64,000 bases of DNA from assembly GCA_948847595.1 (NCBI GenBank), contig CAQOGY010000001.1:310001-374000 (forward strand), given 5' to 3'. A program made the position numbers and the translations under genes. This DNA is from an uncultured Bacteroides sp. (GTDB taxonomy: Bacteria; Bacteroidota; Bacteroidia; Bacteroidales; Bacteroidaceae). The notes beneath the pieces were generated by a model that was not told the origin of the DNA, searched no databases, and saw only the letters and a list, made by a program, of their open reading frames with translations. This document shows, in pieces, positions 16,388 through 24,249 of the stretch (its first letter is position 1; every line of letters begins with the position of its first letter).

Positions 16388-16942
16388 ATGATTTTACCTA
16401 TTTATGTATATGGACAGCCTGTTTTGAGAAAGGTGGCAGAGGACATAACTCCGGATTATCCGAATTTGAAAGAGTTGATTGCGAATATGTTTGAAACAAT
16501 GGTGCACGCAGACGGTGTTGGGCTGGCTGCCCCGCAGATTGGTCTGCCTATCCGTGTTGTTACCATCACATTGGATCCGCTTTCGGAAGATTATCCTGAA
16601 TTTAAGGATTTTAATAAGGCTTATATCAATCCGCATATACTGGAAGTGGCTGGTGAGGAAGTGAGTATGGAAGAAGGTTGTTTGAGCCTTCCCGGCATTC
16701 ATGAAACAGTGAAAAGAGGAGATAAGATCCGCGTGAAATATATGGACGAGAATTTTGTAGAACATGAGGAAGTGGTAGAAGGTTACCTGGCTCGTGTCAT
16801 GCAGCATGAATTCGACCATTTGGACGGTAAAATGTTCATTGATCATATCTCTGCGCTTCGTAAACAGATGATTAAAGGAAAGCTGAATACGATGTTGAAA
16901 GGGAAAGCACGCAGTTCTTATAAGATGAAACAGGTGAAATAA
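16388..16942 (+). CDS. def: Peptide deformylase
   Basis: Removes the N-terminal formyl group from nascent proteins. All three motifs are present in the 184-residue protein: GVGLAAPQIGLP (motif 1), EEGCLSLPG with the metal Cys (motif 2) and QHEFDHLDG with the two metal His and catalytic Glu (motif 3). The length and the EEGCLSLPG motif are of the class I type. Probably co-transcribed with ruvX. Confidence 0.97.
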   Translation: MILPIYVYGQPVLRKVAEDITPDYPNLKELIANMFETMVHADGVGLAAPQIGLPIRVVTITLDPLSEDYPEFKDFNKAYINPHILEVAGEEVSMEEGCLSLPGIHETVKRGDKIRVKYMDENFVEHEEVVEGYLARVMQHEFDHLDGKMFIDHISALRKQMIKGKLNTMLKGKARSSYKMKQVK

Positions 16943-16985
16943 AGATAAAAAACGTTTATATCCCTGTTAAGTAAACGAAAAGCAT

Positions 16986-16993
16986 TATTTTTG
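16986..16993 (+). promoter_or_regulatory. TPR gene promoter, -7 element
   Basis: TATTTTTG, a TAnnTTTG match 20 nt before the TPR gene start. Confidence 0.5.
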
Positions 16994-17012
16994 CTTCGTT
17001 TACAAGCATAAA

Positions 17013-19049
17013 ATGTCGATGATAAAAAGAATATTAACAGTATTATTACTGTTCCCCACGCTGGTATGTGCTCAGATAAATACGGATCGGGTGATGACTA
17101 TCGCCCGAAATGCTCTTTATTTTGAGGATTATGTACTTTCTATCCAGTATTTTAACCAGGTGATTAATGCGAAGCCTTATTTGTATGAACCTTATTTCTT
17201 CAGGGCGTTGGCTAAACTGAACCTGGAAGATTTTCAAGGTGCTGAAATAGACTGTGACGCAGCTATTCAGCGGAATCCGTTTGTGGTAGGCGCTTATCAG
17301 GTTCGTGGTTTGGCAAGGATTCGTCAGAGTAAATTTGACGGGGCTATTGAAGATTATCAGAAAGCTTTGCATTATGATCCGGAGAACATCACTCTGTGGC
17401 ATAATCTGACATTATCCCATATTCAGAAGAAGGATTATGATTCTGCGAAAGAAGACTTGGAGAGTTTGCTGAAAGTGTCTCCGCGTTATACTCGTGCGTA
17501 CCTGATGAGGGGGGAGGTGTCTTTGCAGCAAAAGGATACGATTGCTGCTTTGAATGACTTTAATAAAGCGCTTGAACTGGATAAGTATGATCCGGACGCA
17601 TGGTCTGCAAGAGCGATTGTGAAATTGCAGCAGTCTAAGTATGCGGAAGCTGAGTCAGACTTCGATCGGGCTATTCATTTAAGTGCCAAGAATGCAGGAA
17701 ATTATATTAATCGTGCATTGGCACGATTCCACCAGAAAAATCTGCGGGGTGCTATGAGCGATTATGACCTGGCACTGGATATTGATCCTAATAATTTTAT
17801 CGGGCATTATAACCGTGGCTTGCTTCGCGCGCAGGTAGGTGATGACAACCGGGCGATTGAGGATTTCGATTTTGTGATTCAGATGGAGCCGGATAATATG
17901 ATGGCTATATTTAACCGTGGCTTGCTTCGTGCACAGACGGGTGATTATCGTGGTGCGATAAAAGACTACACAACTGTAATCGACCAGTATCCCAACTTCC
18001 TTGCCGGATATTACCAACGTTCGGAAGCCAGACGGAAGATTGGTGACAAGAAAGGGGCGGAACAGGACGAGTTTAAAGTCATGAAGGCGCAGATCGACAA
18101 GCAGAACGGTGTGACGAATAAAGATGTAGCCCAAAATCAGAATAAAGAAAAAGACGGTGAAGACGAGGAGGGTGAAAAGACCCGTAAGAAGTCAGATAAG
18201 AATATGAATAACTATCGTAAGATAGTCATTGCTGACGACTCTGAAGCCGAACAACGCTATACGAGCGATTATCGTGGACGTGTGCAGGATAAGAACGTGA
18301 ATATTACACTGGAACCTATGTTCGCATTGACTTATTATGAGAAAATGAGTGATGTGAAGCGTTCTGTGAATTTCCACAAATTCGTTGAGGATTTGAACCG
18401 TTCGGGTGTGCTTCCGAAACGTCTCCGTATCACAAATATGGAAGCTCCGTTGACGGAAGAACAAGTGAAGTTCCACTTCGCTCTGATCGATACGCATACA
18501 TCTGCTATTGTAGCGGATGAAAAGAGTGCTCCAAAACGCTTTGCCCGTGCAATTGATTTTTACCTGGTACAGGATTTCTCAAGTGCCGTTTCCGATTTGA
18601 CGCAAACGATCCTGTTGGATGGGGATTTCTTCCCGGCATACTTTATGCGTGCTCTTATCCGCTGTAAGCAACTGGAATATCAGAAGGCGGAACAAGCTGC
18701 TGAAACAGAGACTTTGGGTGATAAGCGCAAGGCGATTACGGCAGTAGATTATGAAGTGGTGAGAAAAGATTTGGATAAAGTAATCAATTTGGCACCGGAT
18801 TTTGTTTATGCTTATTATAATCGTGCGAATGTTTCTGCCATGCTGAAAGATTATCGCGCGGCAGTGGCCGACTATGACAAGGCTATCGAATTGAATCCGG
18901 ACTTTGCGGATGCATATTTCAACCGGGGCCTTACTCATATTTTCTTGGGTAATAACAAACTGGGTATTTCTGATTTGAGTAAAGCCGGTGAGTTGGGCAT
19001 TGTTTCCGCTTATAATGTAATCAAGCGTTTTACGGATCAGAGGGAATAA
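17013..19049 (+). CDS. Secreted tetratricopeptide-repeat protein
   Basis: A 678-residue protein with a signal peptide (residues 3-20, cleavage after LVCAQ). At least nine TPR units lie at about 20-350, recognisable by repeated AIxDY/AxxxYxNRGLxRxxxGD patterns such as NFIGHYNRGLLRAQVGDDN and NMMAIFNRGLLRAQTGDYR. A charged linker follows (about 365-400, EKDGEDEEGEKTRKKSDK), then a unique middle domain (about 400-510). A second TPR block at about 515-670 ends in DYDKAIELNPDFADAYFNRGL. It is likely a periplasmic scaffold; no partner can be named. It stands between def and the thrS operon and has its own promoter box. Confidence 0.88.
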   Translation: MSMIKRILTVLLLFPTLVCAQINTDRVMTIARNALYFEDYVLSIQYFNQVINAKPYLYEPYFFRALAKLNLEDFQGAEIDCDAAIQRNPFVVGAYQVRGLARIRQSKFDGAIEDYQKALHYDPENITLWHNLTLSHIQKKDYDSAKEDLESLLKVSPRYTRAYLMRGEVSLQQKDTIAALNDFNKALELDKYDPDAWSARAIVKLQQSKYAEAESDFDRAIHLSAKNAGNYINRALARFHQKNLRGAMSDYDLALDIDPNNFIGHYNRGLLRAQVGDDNRAIEDFDFVIQMEPDNMMAIFNRGLLRAQTGDYRGAIKDYTTVIDQYPNFLAGYYQRSEARRKIGDKKGAEQDEFKVMKAQIDKQNGVTNKDVAQNQNKEKDGEDEEGEKTRKKSDKNMNNYRKIVIADDSEAEQRYTSDYRGRVQDKNVNITLEPMFALTYYEKMSDVKRSVNFHKFVEDLNRSGVLPKRLRITNMEAPLTEEQVKFHFALIDTHTSAIVADEKSAPKRFARAIDFYLVQDFSSAVSDLTQTILLDGDFFPAYFMRALIRCKQLEYQKAEQAAETETLGDKRKAITAVDYEVVRKDLDKVINLAPDFVYAYYNRANVSAMLKDYRAAVADYDKAIELNPDFADAYFNRGLTHIFLGNNKLGISDLSKAGELGIVSAYNVIKRFTDQRE

Positions 19050-19089
19050 CATTTTTTTGATAAAAAATGGAAAACTCAAAAGATTTAGT

Positions 19090-19097
19090 TACTTTTG
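19090..19097 (+). promoter_or_regulatory. thrS operon promoter, -7 element
   Basis: TACTTTTG, a TAnnTTTG match 35 nt before thrS. The leader is too short for a T-box. Confidence 0.6.
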
Positions 19098-19131
19098 CGT
19101 TCAAATTGTGAAAATATAACATAATCATATT

Positions 19132-21072
19132 ATGATAAAGATAACATTTCCCGATGGCTCTGTTCGTGAGTATAACGAAGGAGTGAACGGTTTACAGATT
19201 GCAGAAAGTATCAGTTCGCGTTTGGCGCAGGATGTGCTGGCATGTGGCGTGAATGGTGAGACTTACGATTTGGGACGTCCTATTAATGAGGATGCGAATT
19301 TCGTACTTTATAAATGGGATGATGAAGAAGGTAAACATGCCTTTTGGCATACAAGTGCCCACTTGCTGGCTGAAGCTTTGCAGGAACTTTATCCGGGTAT
19401 CCAGTTTGGTATCGGTCCGGCTATTGAAAACGGATTCTACTATGATGTGGATCCGGGAGAAGCTGTGATTAAAGAAAGTGATCTGCCCGCTATTGAAGCT
19501 AAAATGTTGGAACTGGCTGCAAAGAAAGAAAATGTAGTCAGAAAGAGCATTGCTAAAACAGATGCTTTGAAGATGTTCGGCGATCGTGGGGAAACTTATA
19601 AATGTGAATTGATTTCCGAATTGGAGGACGGACACATTACTACGTATACACAGGGTGCATTTACTGACCTTTGCCGTGGCCCTCACTTGATGACGACTGC
19701 TCCGATCAAGGCTATCAAGCTGACTGCTGTTGCCGGTGCTTACTGGCGTGGTCACGAAGATCGCAAGATGCTGACCCGTATTTATGGTATTACGTTCCCG
19801 AAAAAGAAAATGCTGGATGAATATCTGGTATTGCTGGAAGAAGCGAAGAAGCGTGACCACCGTAAGATTGGTAAGGAGATGCAATTGTTCATGTTCTCTG
19901 AAACGGTTGGAAAGGGACTCCCGATGTGGTTGCCGAAAGGTACTGCATTGCGTCTGCGTCTGCAAGAATTCCTGCGTCGTATTCAGACCCGCTACGATTA
20001 TCAGGAAGTGATTACTCCGCCGATTGGTAATAAACTGTTGTATGTGACTTCCGGTCACTATGCAAAATATGGCAAGGATGCATTTCAGCCTATCCATACG
20101 CCGGAAGAAGGTGAAGAGTACTTCTTGAAACCAATGAACTGCCCTCATCACTGTGAGATTTACAAGAATTTCCCGCGTTCGTATAAGGATCTGCCTTTGC
20201 GTATCGCAGAATTCGGAACGGTTTGCCGTTATGAACAAAGTGGCGAGTTGCACGGTTTAACTCGTGTACGTAGCTTTACGCAGGATGATGCACATATCTT
20301 CTGTCGTCCGGAGCAAGTGAAGGACGAATTCCTCCGCGTGATGGATATTATATCTATCGTGTTCCGTTCTATGGATTTCCAGAATTTTGAAGCTCAGATA
20401 TCATTGCGTGATAAAGTGAATCGCGAGAAATATATCGGTAGCGATGATAACTGGGAAAAAGCTGAACAGGCTATTATCGAAGCTTGTGCGGAAAAAGGCT
20501 TGCCTGCCAAGATTGAGTATGGAGAAGCTGCTTTCTATGGCCCTAAGCTCGACTTTATGGTGAAAGACGCTATCGGCCGTCGTTGGCAGTTGGGTACTAT
20601 CCAGGTTGACTACAACTTGCCGGAACGTTTTGAACTTGAATATATGGGTTCTGACAACCAGAAGCATCGTCCGGTAATGATTCACCGCGCTCCGTTCGGA
20701 TCTATGGAACGTTTTGTTGCCGTGTTGATAGAACACACTGCCGGTAAGTTCCCATTGTGGCTGACACCGGAACAGGTGGTTATTCTGCCGATCAGTGAAA
20801 AGTTTAATGAGTATGCAGAACAAGTGAAGATGTATCTGAAGATTCATGAAATTCGTGCGATTGTAGATGACCGTAACGAAAAGATTGGCCGTAAGATTCG
20901 TGATAATGAAATGAAGCGCATTCCTTACATGCTGATTGTCGGTGAGAAAGAGGCTGAAAATGGTGAAGTTTCTGTTCGCAGACAAGGCGAAGGTGATAAG
21001 GGAACCATGAAATTTGAAGAATTTGCTAAAATTTTGAACGAAGAAGTTCAGAATATGATAAATAAATGGTAA
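19132..21072 (+). CDS. thrS: Threonine-tRNA ligase
   Basis: Charges tRNA-Thr. The 646-residue protein shows the full bacterial layout: N-terminal TGS domain (1-60, ITFPDGSVREYNEG), the editing domain with HTSAHLLAEAL (about 75) and the DLCRGPH motif (about 182), the class II catalytic core with NCPHHCEIYK (Zn Cys and His, about 335) and the motif 3 region HRAPFGSMERF, and the C-terminal anticodon-binding domain from about 545. First gene of thrS-infC-rpmI-rplT, a conserved translation operon. Confidence 0.98.
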   Translation: MIKITFPDGSVREYNEGVNGLQIAESISSRLAQDVLACGVNGETYDLGRPINEDANFVLYKWDDEEGKHAFWHTSAHLLAEALQELYPGIQFGIGPAIENGFYYDVDPGEAVIKESDLPAIEAKMLELAAKKENVVRKSIAKTDALKMFGDRGETYKCELISELEDGHITTYTQGAFTDLCRGPHLMTTAPIKAIKLTAVAGAYWRGHEDRKMLTRIYGITFPKKKMLDEYLVLLEEAKKRDHRKIGKEMQLFMFSETVGKGLPMWLPKGTALRLRLQEFLRRIQTRYDYQEVITPPIGNKLLYVTSGHYAKYGKDAFQPIHTPEEGEEYFLKPMNCPHHCEIYKNFPRSYKDLPLRIAEFGTVCRYEQSGELHGLTRVRSFTQDDAHIFCRPEQVKDEFLRVMDIISIVFRSMDFQNFEAQISLRDKVNREKYIGSDDNWEKAEQAIIEACAEKGLPAKIEYGEAAFYGPKLDFMVKDAIGRRWQLGTIQVDYNLPERFELEYMGSDNQKHRPVMIHRAPFGSMERFVAVLIEHTAGKFPLWLTPEQVVILPISEKFNEYAEQVKMYLKIHEIRAIVDDRNEKIGRKIRDNEMKRIPYMLIVGEKEAENGEVSVRRQGEGDKGTMKFEEFAKILNEEVQNMINKW

Positions 21073-21144
21073 CTTTGCAGCCGTTTCAGAATAAAATATT
21101 TAGTATAACAATTAAAAGATCAAACTAGGAAGTAAACGTTTTTA

Positions 21145-21747
21145 ATGAAGAATGACACTCTAAAAGGGCAATACAGAATCAATGAACAGATTCGTGCCAA
21201 GGAAGTTCGCATAGTAAGCGACGATATTGAACCGAAAGTATATCCTATCTTTCAGGCTTTGAAAATGGCCGAAGAGAAAGAACTGGATTTAGTGGAAATT
21301 TCTCCGAATGCTCAACCCCCTGTTTGTCGTATAATTGATTATTCTAAATTTCTTTATCAGTTAAAGAAACGTCAGAAGGAACAGAAAGCAAAGCAGGTGA
21401 AGGTTAATGTGAAAGAGATTCGCTTCGGCCCTCAGACAGATGACCATGACTACAACTTTAAGTTGAAGCATGCAAAAGGATTCCTGGAAGACGGTGATAA
21501 AGTGAAGGCTTATGTATTCTTTAAAGGTCGCTCCATCCTTTTCAAGGAACAAGGTGAAGTATTGCTGCTTCGTTTTGCCAATGATCTTGAAGACTATGCA
21601 AAAGTGGATCAAATGCCGATACTTGAAGGAAAGCGTATGACTATACAACTTTCTCCGAAAAAGAAAGATGTTCCTAAAAAGCCGGCGGCTCCGAAACCTG
21701 CTGCTCCTGTACAGAAAGCTGAAAAGCCGGAAACGGGCGAAGAATAA
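21145..21747 (+). CDS. infC: Translation initiation factor IF-3
   Basis: Binds the 30S subunit and checks start-codon/initiator-tRNA pairing. The 200-residue protein has the N-domain (YRINEQIRAKEVRIVSDD), the Lys-rich linker (about 70-85) and the C-domain (KEIRFGPQTDDHDYNFKLKHAKGFL). A Pro/Ala/Lys-rich tail of about 30 residues (PKKPAAPKPAAPVQKAEKPE) follows the usual end, as is common in Bacteroidetes. The ATG at 21145 is used, so the rare-start autoregulation of E. coli infC does not apply in an obvious way. Confidence 0.97.
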   Translation: MKNDTLKGQYRINEQIRAKEVRIVSDDIEPKVYPIFQALKMAEEKELDLVEISPNAQPPVCRIIDYSKFLYQLKKRQKEQKAKQVKVNVKEIRFGPQTDDHDYNFKLKHAKGFLEDGDKVKAYVFFKGRSILFKEQGEVLLLRFANDLEDYAKVDQMPILEGKRMTIQLSPKKKDVPKKPAAPKPAAPVQKAEKPETGEE

Positions 21748-21815
21748 GAAAAGATGCGTAACGCGCAGGTATAGTGCGTTGCCATTATATATTTAATAAT
21801 TTAAAAACAAGTAAG

Positions 21816-22013
21816 ATGCCAAAGATGAAGACTAACTCCGGTTCTAAAAAAAGGTTTACCCTTACCGGAACAGGTAAAATCAAAAGAAAGCACGCTTTTC
21901 ACAGTCACATTTTGACTAAGAAATCCAAAAAGAGAAAAAGAAACCTGTGCTACTCTACAACTGTTGATACAACAAATGTAAGCCAGGTGAAGGAACTCTT
22001 AGCAATGAAGTAA
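21816..22013 (+). CDS. rpmI: 50S ribosomal protein L35
   Basis: A 65-residue basic protein, MPKMKTNSGSKKRF to KELLAMK, with the family signature SGSKKRFTLTGTGKIKRKHA. The ATG at 21816 is chosen over upstream in-frame codons because the conserved MPKMKT start is there. It lies between infC and rplT in the usual order. Confidence 0.98.
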   Translation: MPKMKTNSGSKKRFTLTGTGKIKRKHAFHSHILTKKSKKRKRNLCYSTTVDTTNVSQVKELLAMK

Positions 22014-22111
22014 TCAAAAGCGTAAAAGTATTATTAAAGTATTAACCGAATGCATTAGCCTGAAGTTCGCTGCGTGAAGTAGCGGCGCTAACATTCAAAA
22101 AAAGTAAAACT
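22014..22111 (+). promoter_or_regulatory. rpmI-rplT intergenic leader with hairpin, possible L20 autoregulation site
   Basis: The 98-nt gap contains TTAGC at 22057-22061 and GCTAA at 22087-22091 enclosing CGCTGC and GTAGCG, which fold into a nested stem. L20 represses its own operon through rRNA-like structures in several bacteria. The link here is inference from position and fold. Confidence 0.35.
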
Positions 22112-22462
22112 ATGCCAAGATCAGTAAATCATGTTGCTTCAAAAGCAAGAAGAAAGAAAATTTTGAAATTAACCAGAGGTTACTTTGGTGCAAGAAAAAA
22201 TGTATGGACCGTAGCTAAAAACACTTGGGAAAAGGGTTTGACTTACGCGTTCCGTGACCGTAGAAATAAGAAAAGAAACTTCCGCGCTCTTTGGATACAA
22301 CGTATCAACGCTGCTGCACGTCTTGAAGGAATGTCTTATTCTAAATTGATGGGCGGTTTGCACAAAGCCGGTATCGAAATAAACCGTAAGGTTTTGGCTG
22401 ATTTAGCAATGAATCACCCGGAAGCTTTCAAAGCTGTAGTTGCAAAAGCAAAAGCTGCTTAA
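22112..22462 (+). CDS. rplT: 50S ribosomal protein L20
   Basis: A 116-residue basic rRNA-binding protein needed early in 50S assembly. MPRSVNHVASKARRKKILKL starts the typical long basic helix, and FRALWIQRINAAARLEGMSYSKLM is the family core. Last gene of the thrS operon; a strong terminator follows. Confidence 0.98.
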   Translation: MPRSVNHVASKARRKKILKLTRGYFGARKNVWTVAKNTWEKGLTYAFRDRRNKKRNFRALWIQRINAAARLEGMSYSKLMGGLHKAGIEINRKVLADLAMNHPEAFKAVVAKAKAA

Positions 22463-22484
22463 GTTTCAACAGTTTACGATTTAC

Positions 22485-22526
22485 AAAGTGTCAGTTACTA
22501 AGCTAGTAACTGGCACTTTCCTTTTA
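22485..22526 (+). terminator. thrS-rplT operon terminator
   Basis: AAAGTGTCAGTTACTA and TAGTAACTGGCACTTT pair over 16 bp around a 3-nt loop, followed by CCTTTT. Confidence 0.88.
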
Positions 22527-22585
22527 TCAGGCAGATGAAAAGGAATAAAAAAAATGTTAGTAGGCAAACAAAATCCTTTTTTTTC

Positions 22586-22616
22586 TTGCTAATCTCAGGG
22601 ATTCTTATTACATTTG
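22586..22616 (+). promoter_or_regulatory. Promoter of the 6S-like RNA
   Basis: TTG at 22586-22588, 20 bp, then TACATTTG at 22609-22616. Transcription would start near 22622, just before the RNA's terminal stem. Confidence 0.6.
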
Positions 22617-22621
22617 TGATA

Positions 22622-22810
22622 CAAAAATATTAGCCGTATCGACTGGATCGGGAAACTCTTCAAATTAATCTGATGCACCGAGAAAGCTTCGTTCTTCAAT
22701 GGCGGGCCACATCCTTCGGGACAGCTTTAAGCCGGTGGATTACAAAGAGGGCGAGCGCTCAAATCTTGTTCTATCAGAGTTTCATCACATCGTCGGTACG
22801 GCTTTCTTAT
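22622..22810 (+). ncRNA. Bacteroidales-1 / 6S-like RNA
   Basis: A non-coding stretch directly after the rplT terminator with its own promoter. AGCCGTATCGAC at 22632-22643 pairs with GTCGGTACGGCT at 22792-22803 (12 bp, one G-U pair), giving a closing stem around about 150 nt, the shape and size of 6S RNA; TTTCTT follows the 3' arm. The Bacteroidales-1 RNA motif is known for lying downstream of rplT in this order and has been proposed to be the group's 6S RNA, which sequesters RNA polymerase. Identification rests on location, promoter, size and closing stem. The internal bubble was not modelled. Confidence 0.72.
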
Positions 22811-22820
22811 ATACTTTCCT

Positions 22821-23591
22821 ATGATATTTTATTTTTCAGGTACAGGTAATTCCAAGTGGATCGCCCGGCAGCTATCCAAGGAACAGAAAGAAGAATTGGT
22901 TTTCATTCCCGACGCATTAAGGAATGAAATGTTGGAGTTTTGTCTGCAAGAAGATGAGAAGATAGGATTTGTGTTTCCAATCTATTCGTGGGCACCGCCT
23001 GAAATTGTATTTCGCTTTATCCGGAAACTTTCTCTGAAAGGATATAAAGGACAGTATTTGTTTTTTGTCTGTTCATGTGGGGATGATACCGGGCTTACGC
23101 AGCAGGTGTTGACGAAGGCACTGAAGTCTAAGGGATGGGAGTGCCATGCCGGCTTTTCTGTGACTATGCCTAATAATTATGTATTGCTTCCGGGGTTTGA
23201 TGTGGATAGTAAGGAACTGGAACGTAAAAAGTTGGCAGAGAGTATTCCAAGCCTCAAAAGGGTAAATACTTTGATAAGTAGGAGGGAGTATGTATTTTCC
23301 TGTCATGAAGGGAGTATGCCTTTTATCAAGACAAGGATTATCAATCCTTTATTTAATAGTTTCCAAATGTCACCTAAGAACTTTTATGCTACGGATGCCT
23401 GTATTGGATGCAGGCGCTGTGAGAAGAGTTGCCCGGTGAAGAATATCACCCTTTCGGAAGGAAAGCCAGTGTGGGGAAAGGATTGCACCTCCTGTCTGGC
23501 ATGTTATCATGTATGTCCTCAGCAAGCGGTGCAATATGGAAAAAGAACAAAAAGGAAAGGGCAATATTTCAACCCCAACTCCGGTTATTGA
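22821..23591 (+). CDS. EFR1-family ferredoxin (flavodoxin plus 2[4Fe-4S])
   Basis: A 256-residue electron carrier combining two folds. Residues 1-165 are flavodoxin-like, with the FMN phosphate loop FSGTGNSKWIA at 5-15 and VFPIYSWAPPEIV in the next loop. The C-terminus holds two [4Fe-4S] motifs, CIGCRRCEKSCP (about 194-205) and CTSCLACYHVCP (about 222-233). Such EFR1 proteins are found in anaerobes, with partners mostly unknown. It starts about 10 nt after the predicted 6S RNA end, so read-through from that promoter may express it. Its 3' end overlaps convergent xpt by 7 bp. Confidence 0.9.
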   Translation: MIFYFSGTGNSKWIARQLSKEQKEELVFIPDALRNEMLEFCLQEDEKIGFVFPIYSWAPPEIVFRFIRKLSLKGYKGQYLFFVCSCGDDTGLTQQVLTKALKSKGWECHAGFSVTMPNNYVLLPGFDVDSKELERKKLAESIPSLKRVNTLISRREYVFSCHEGSMPFIKTRIINPLFNSFQMSPKNFYATDACIGCRRCEKSCPVKNITLSEGKPVWGKDCTSCLACYHVCPQQAVQYGKRTKRKGQYFNPNSGY

Positions 23592-24157
23592 TCTTTGATT
23601 TTAATACAGCAGTGGGATAAGTCCTCAATAATAGCAAGGCTTTCTACTCTGACTCCTTGTTCTTCTAATATTTTGCGGCCGTTTTGGAAGGCTTTTTCGA
23701 TAATAAATCCCATTCCTACCAAATTAGCTCCGGATTGCTTGACGAGGTCGAGAACGCCTAATGCTGCGTTTCCGTATGCAAGGAAGTCGTCAACAAAGAG
23801 TATATTGTCATTAGGAGTGAGGAAATCGGCACTGATAACAACTTCATAGTCACGGTCTTTGGTAAATGAATGGACAGTGGTACTCAGTGCATTCTGAATG
23901 GTTTTAGGAGATTTTTTCTTGGCAAATACGACAGGTAAGTCCATTAAGTAGCCTGTCATGATAGCTGGGGCGATACCACTGGCTTCGATTGTCATAATCT
24001 TATTTACGTTTGTGGCTGCAAAACGGCGGACAAACTCAACTCCGATTGATTTCATCAGGACGGGATCCATTTGATGATTGATAAAACTGTCTACTTTCAG
24101 GATACCTCCTTCGTAGCATTTTCCGTCTTGCAGAATTCTCTTTTTAAGTAATTGCAT
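23585..24157 (-). CDS. xpt: Xanthine phosphoribosyltransferase
   Basis: Salvages xanthine with PRPP to XMP. The 190-residue type I PRTase shows the PRPP loop ILFVDDFLAYGNAALG at about 123-138 and the upstream IMTIEASGIAPAIM segment typical of Xpt/PurR-like enzymes. N-terminus MQLLKKRILQDGKCYEGGIL fits the family. No purine riboswitch is visible in the 92-nt gap upstream, which instead holds a long hairpin. Confidence 0.95.
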   Translation of the reverse strand: MQLLKKRILQDGKCYEGGILKVDSFINHQMDPVLMKSIGVEFVRRFAATNVNKIMTIEASGIAPAIMTGYLMDLPVVFAKKKSPKTIQNALSTTVHSFTKDRDYEVVISADFLTPNDNILFVDDFLAYGNAALGVLDLVKQSGANLVGMGFIIEKAFQNGRKILEEQGVRVESLAIIEDLSHCCIKIKDQ

Positions 24158-24179
24158 GCTGTATGATATTAATTAATAA

Positions 24180-24232
24180 TGTGCTAATATGCCATTCCGT
24201 TTGATGAAAGTTGCGGATGGTATATTAGCACA
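24180..24232 (-). terminator. Long intergenic hairpin between AMP-ligase gene and xpt
   Basis: TGTGCTAATATGCCAT and ATGGTATATTAGCACA (16 bp, one G-U pair) flank a 21-nt loop. On the reverse strand it lies 18 nt after the ligase stop and is followed by AT-rich but not T-run sequence. It may terminate or process the ior transcript; no factor-independent T tract is present. Confidence 0.45.
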
Positions 24233-24249
24233 TAGGCAATTTAAATAGT

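Noticed and set aside
19050..19131. T-box leader for thrS
   Set aside because: The leader is about 30 nt from the -7 box, far too short for a T-box.
24158..24249. Purine riboswitch upstream of xpt
   Set aside because: The gap holds only a simple hairpin; none of the conserved purine aptamer loops or junction is visible.
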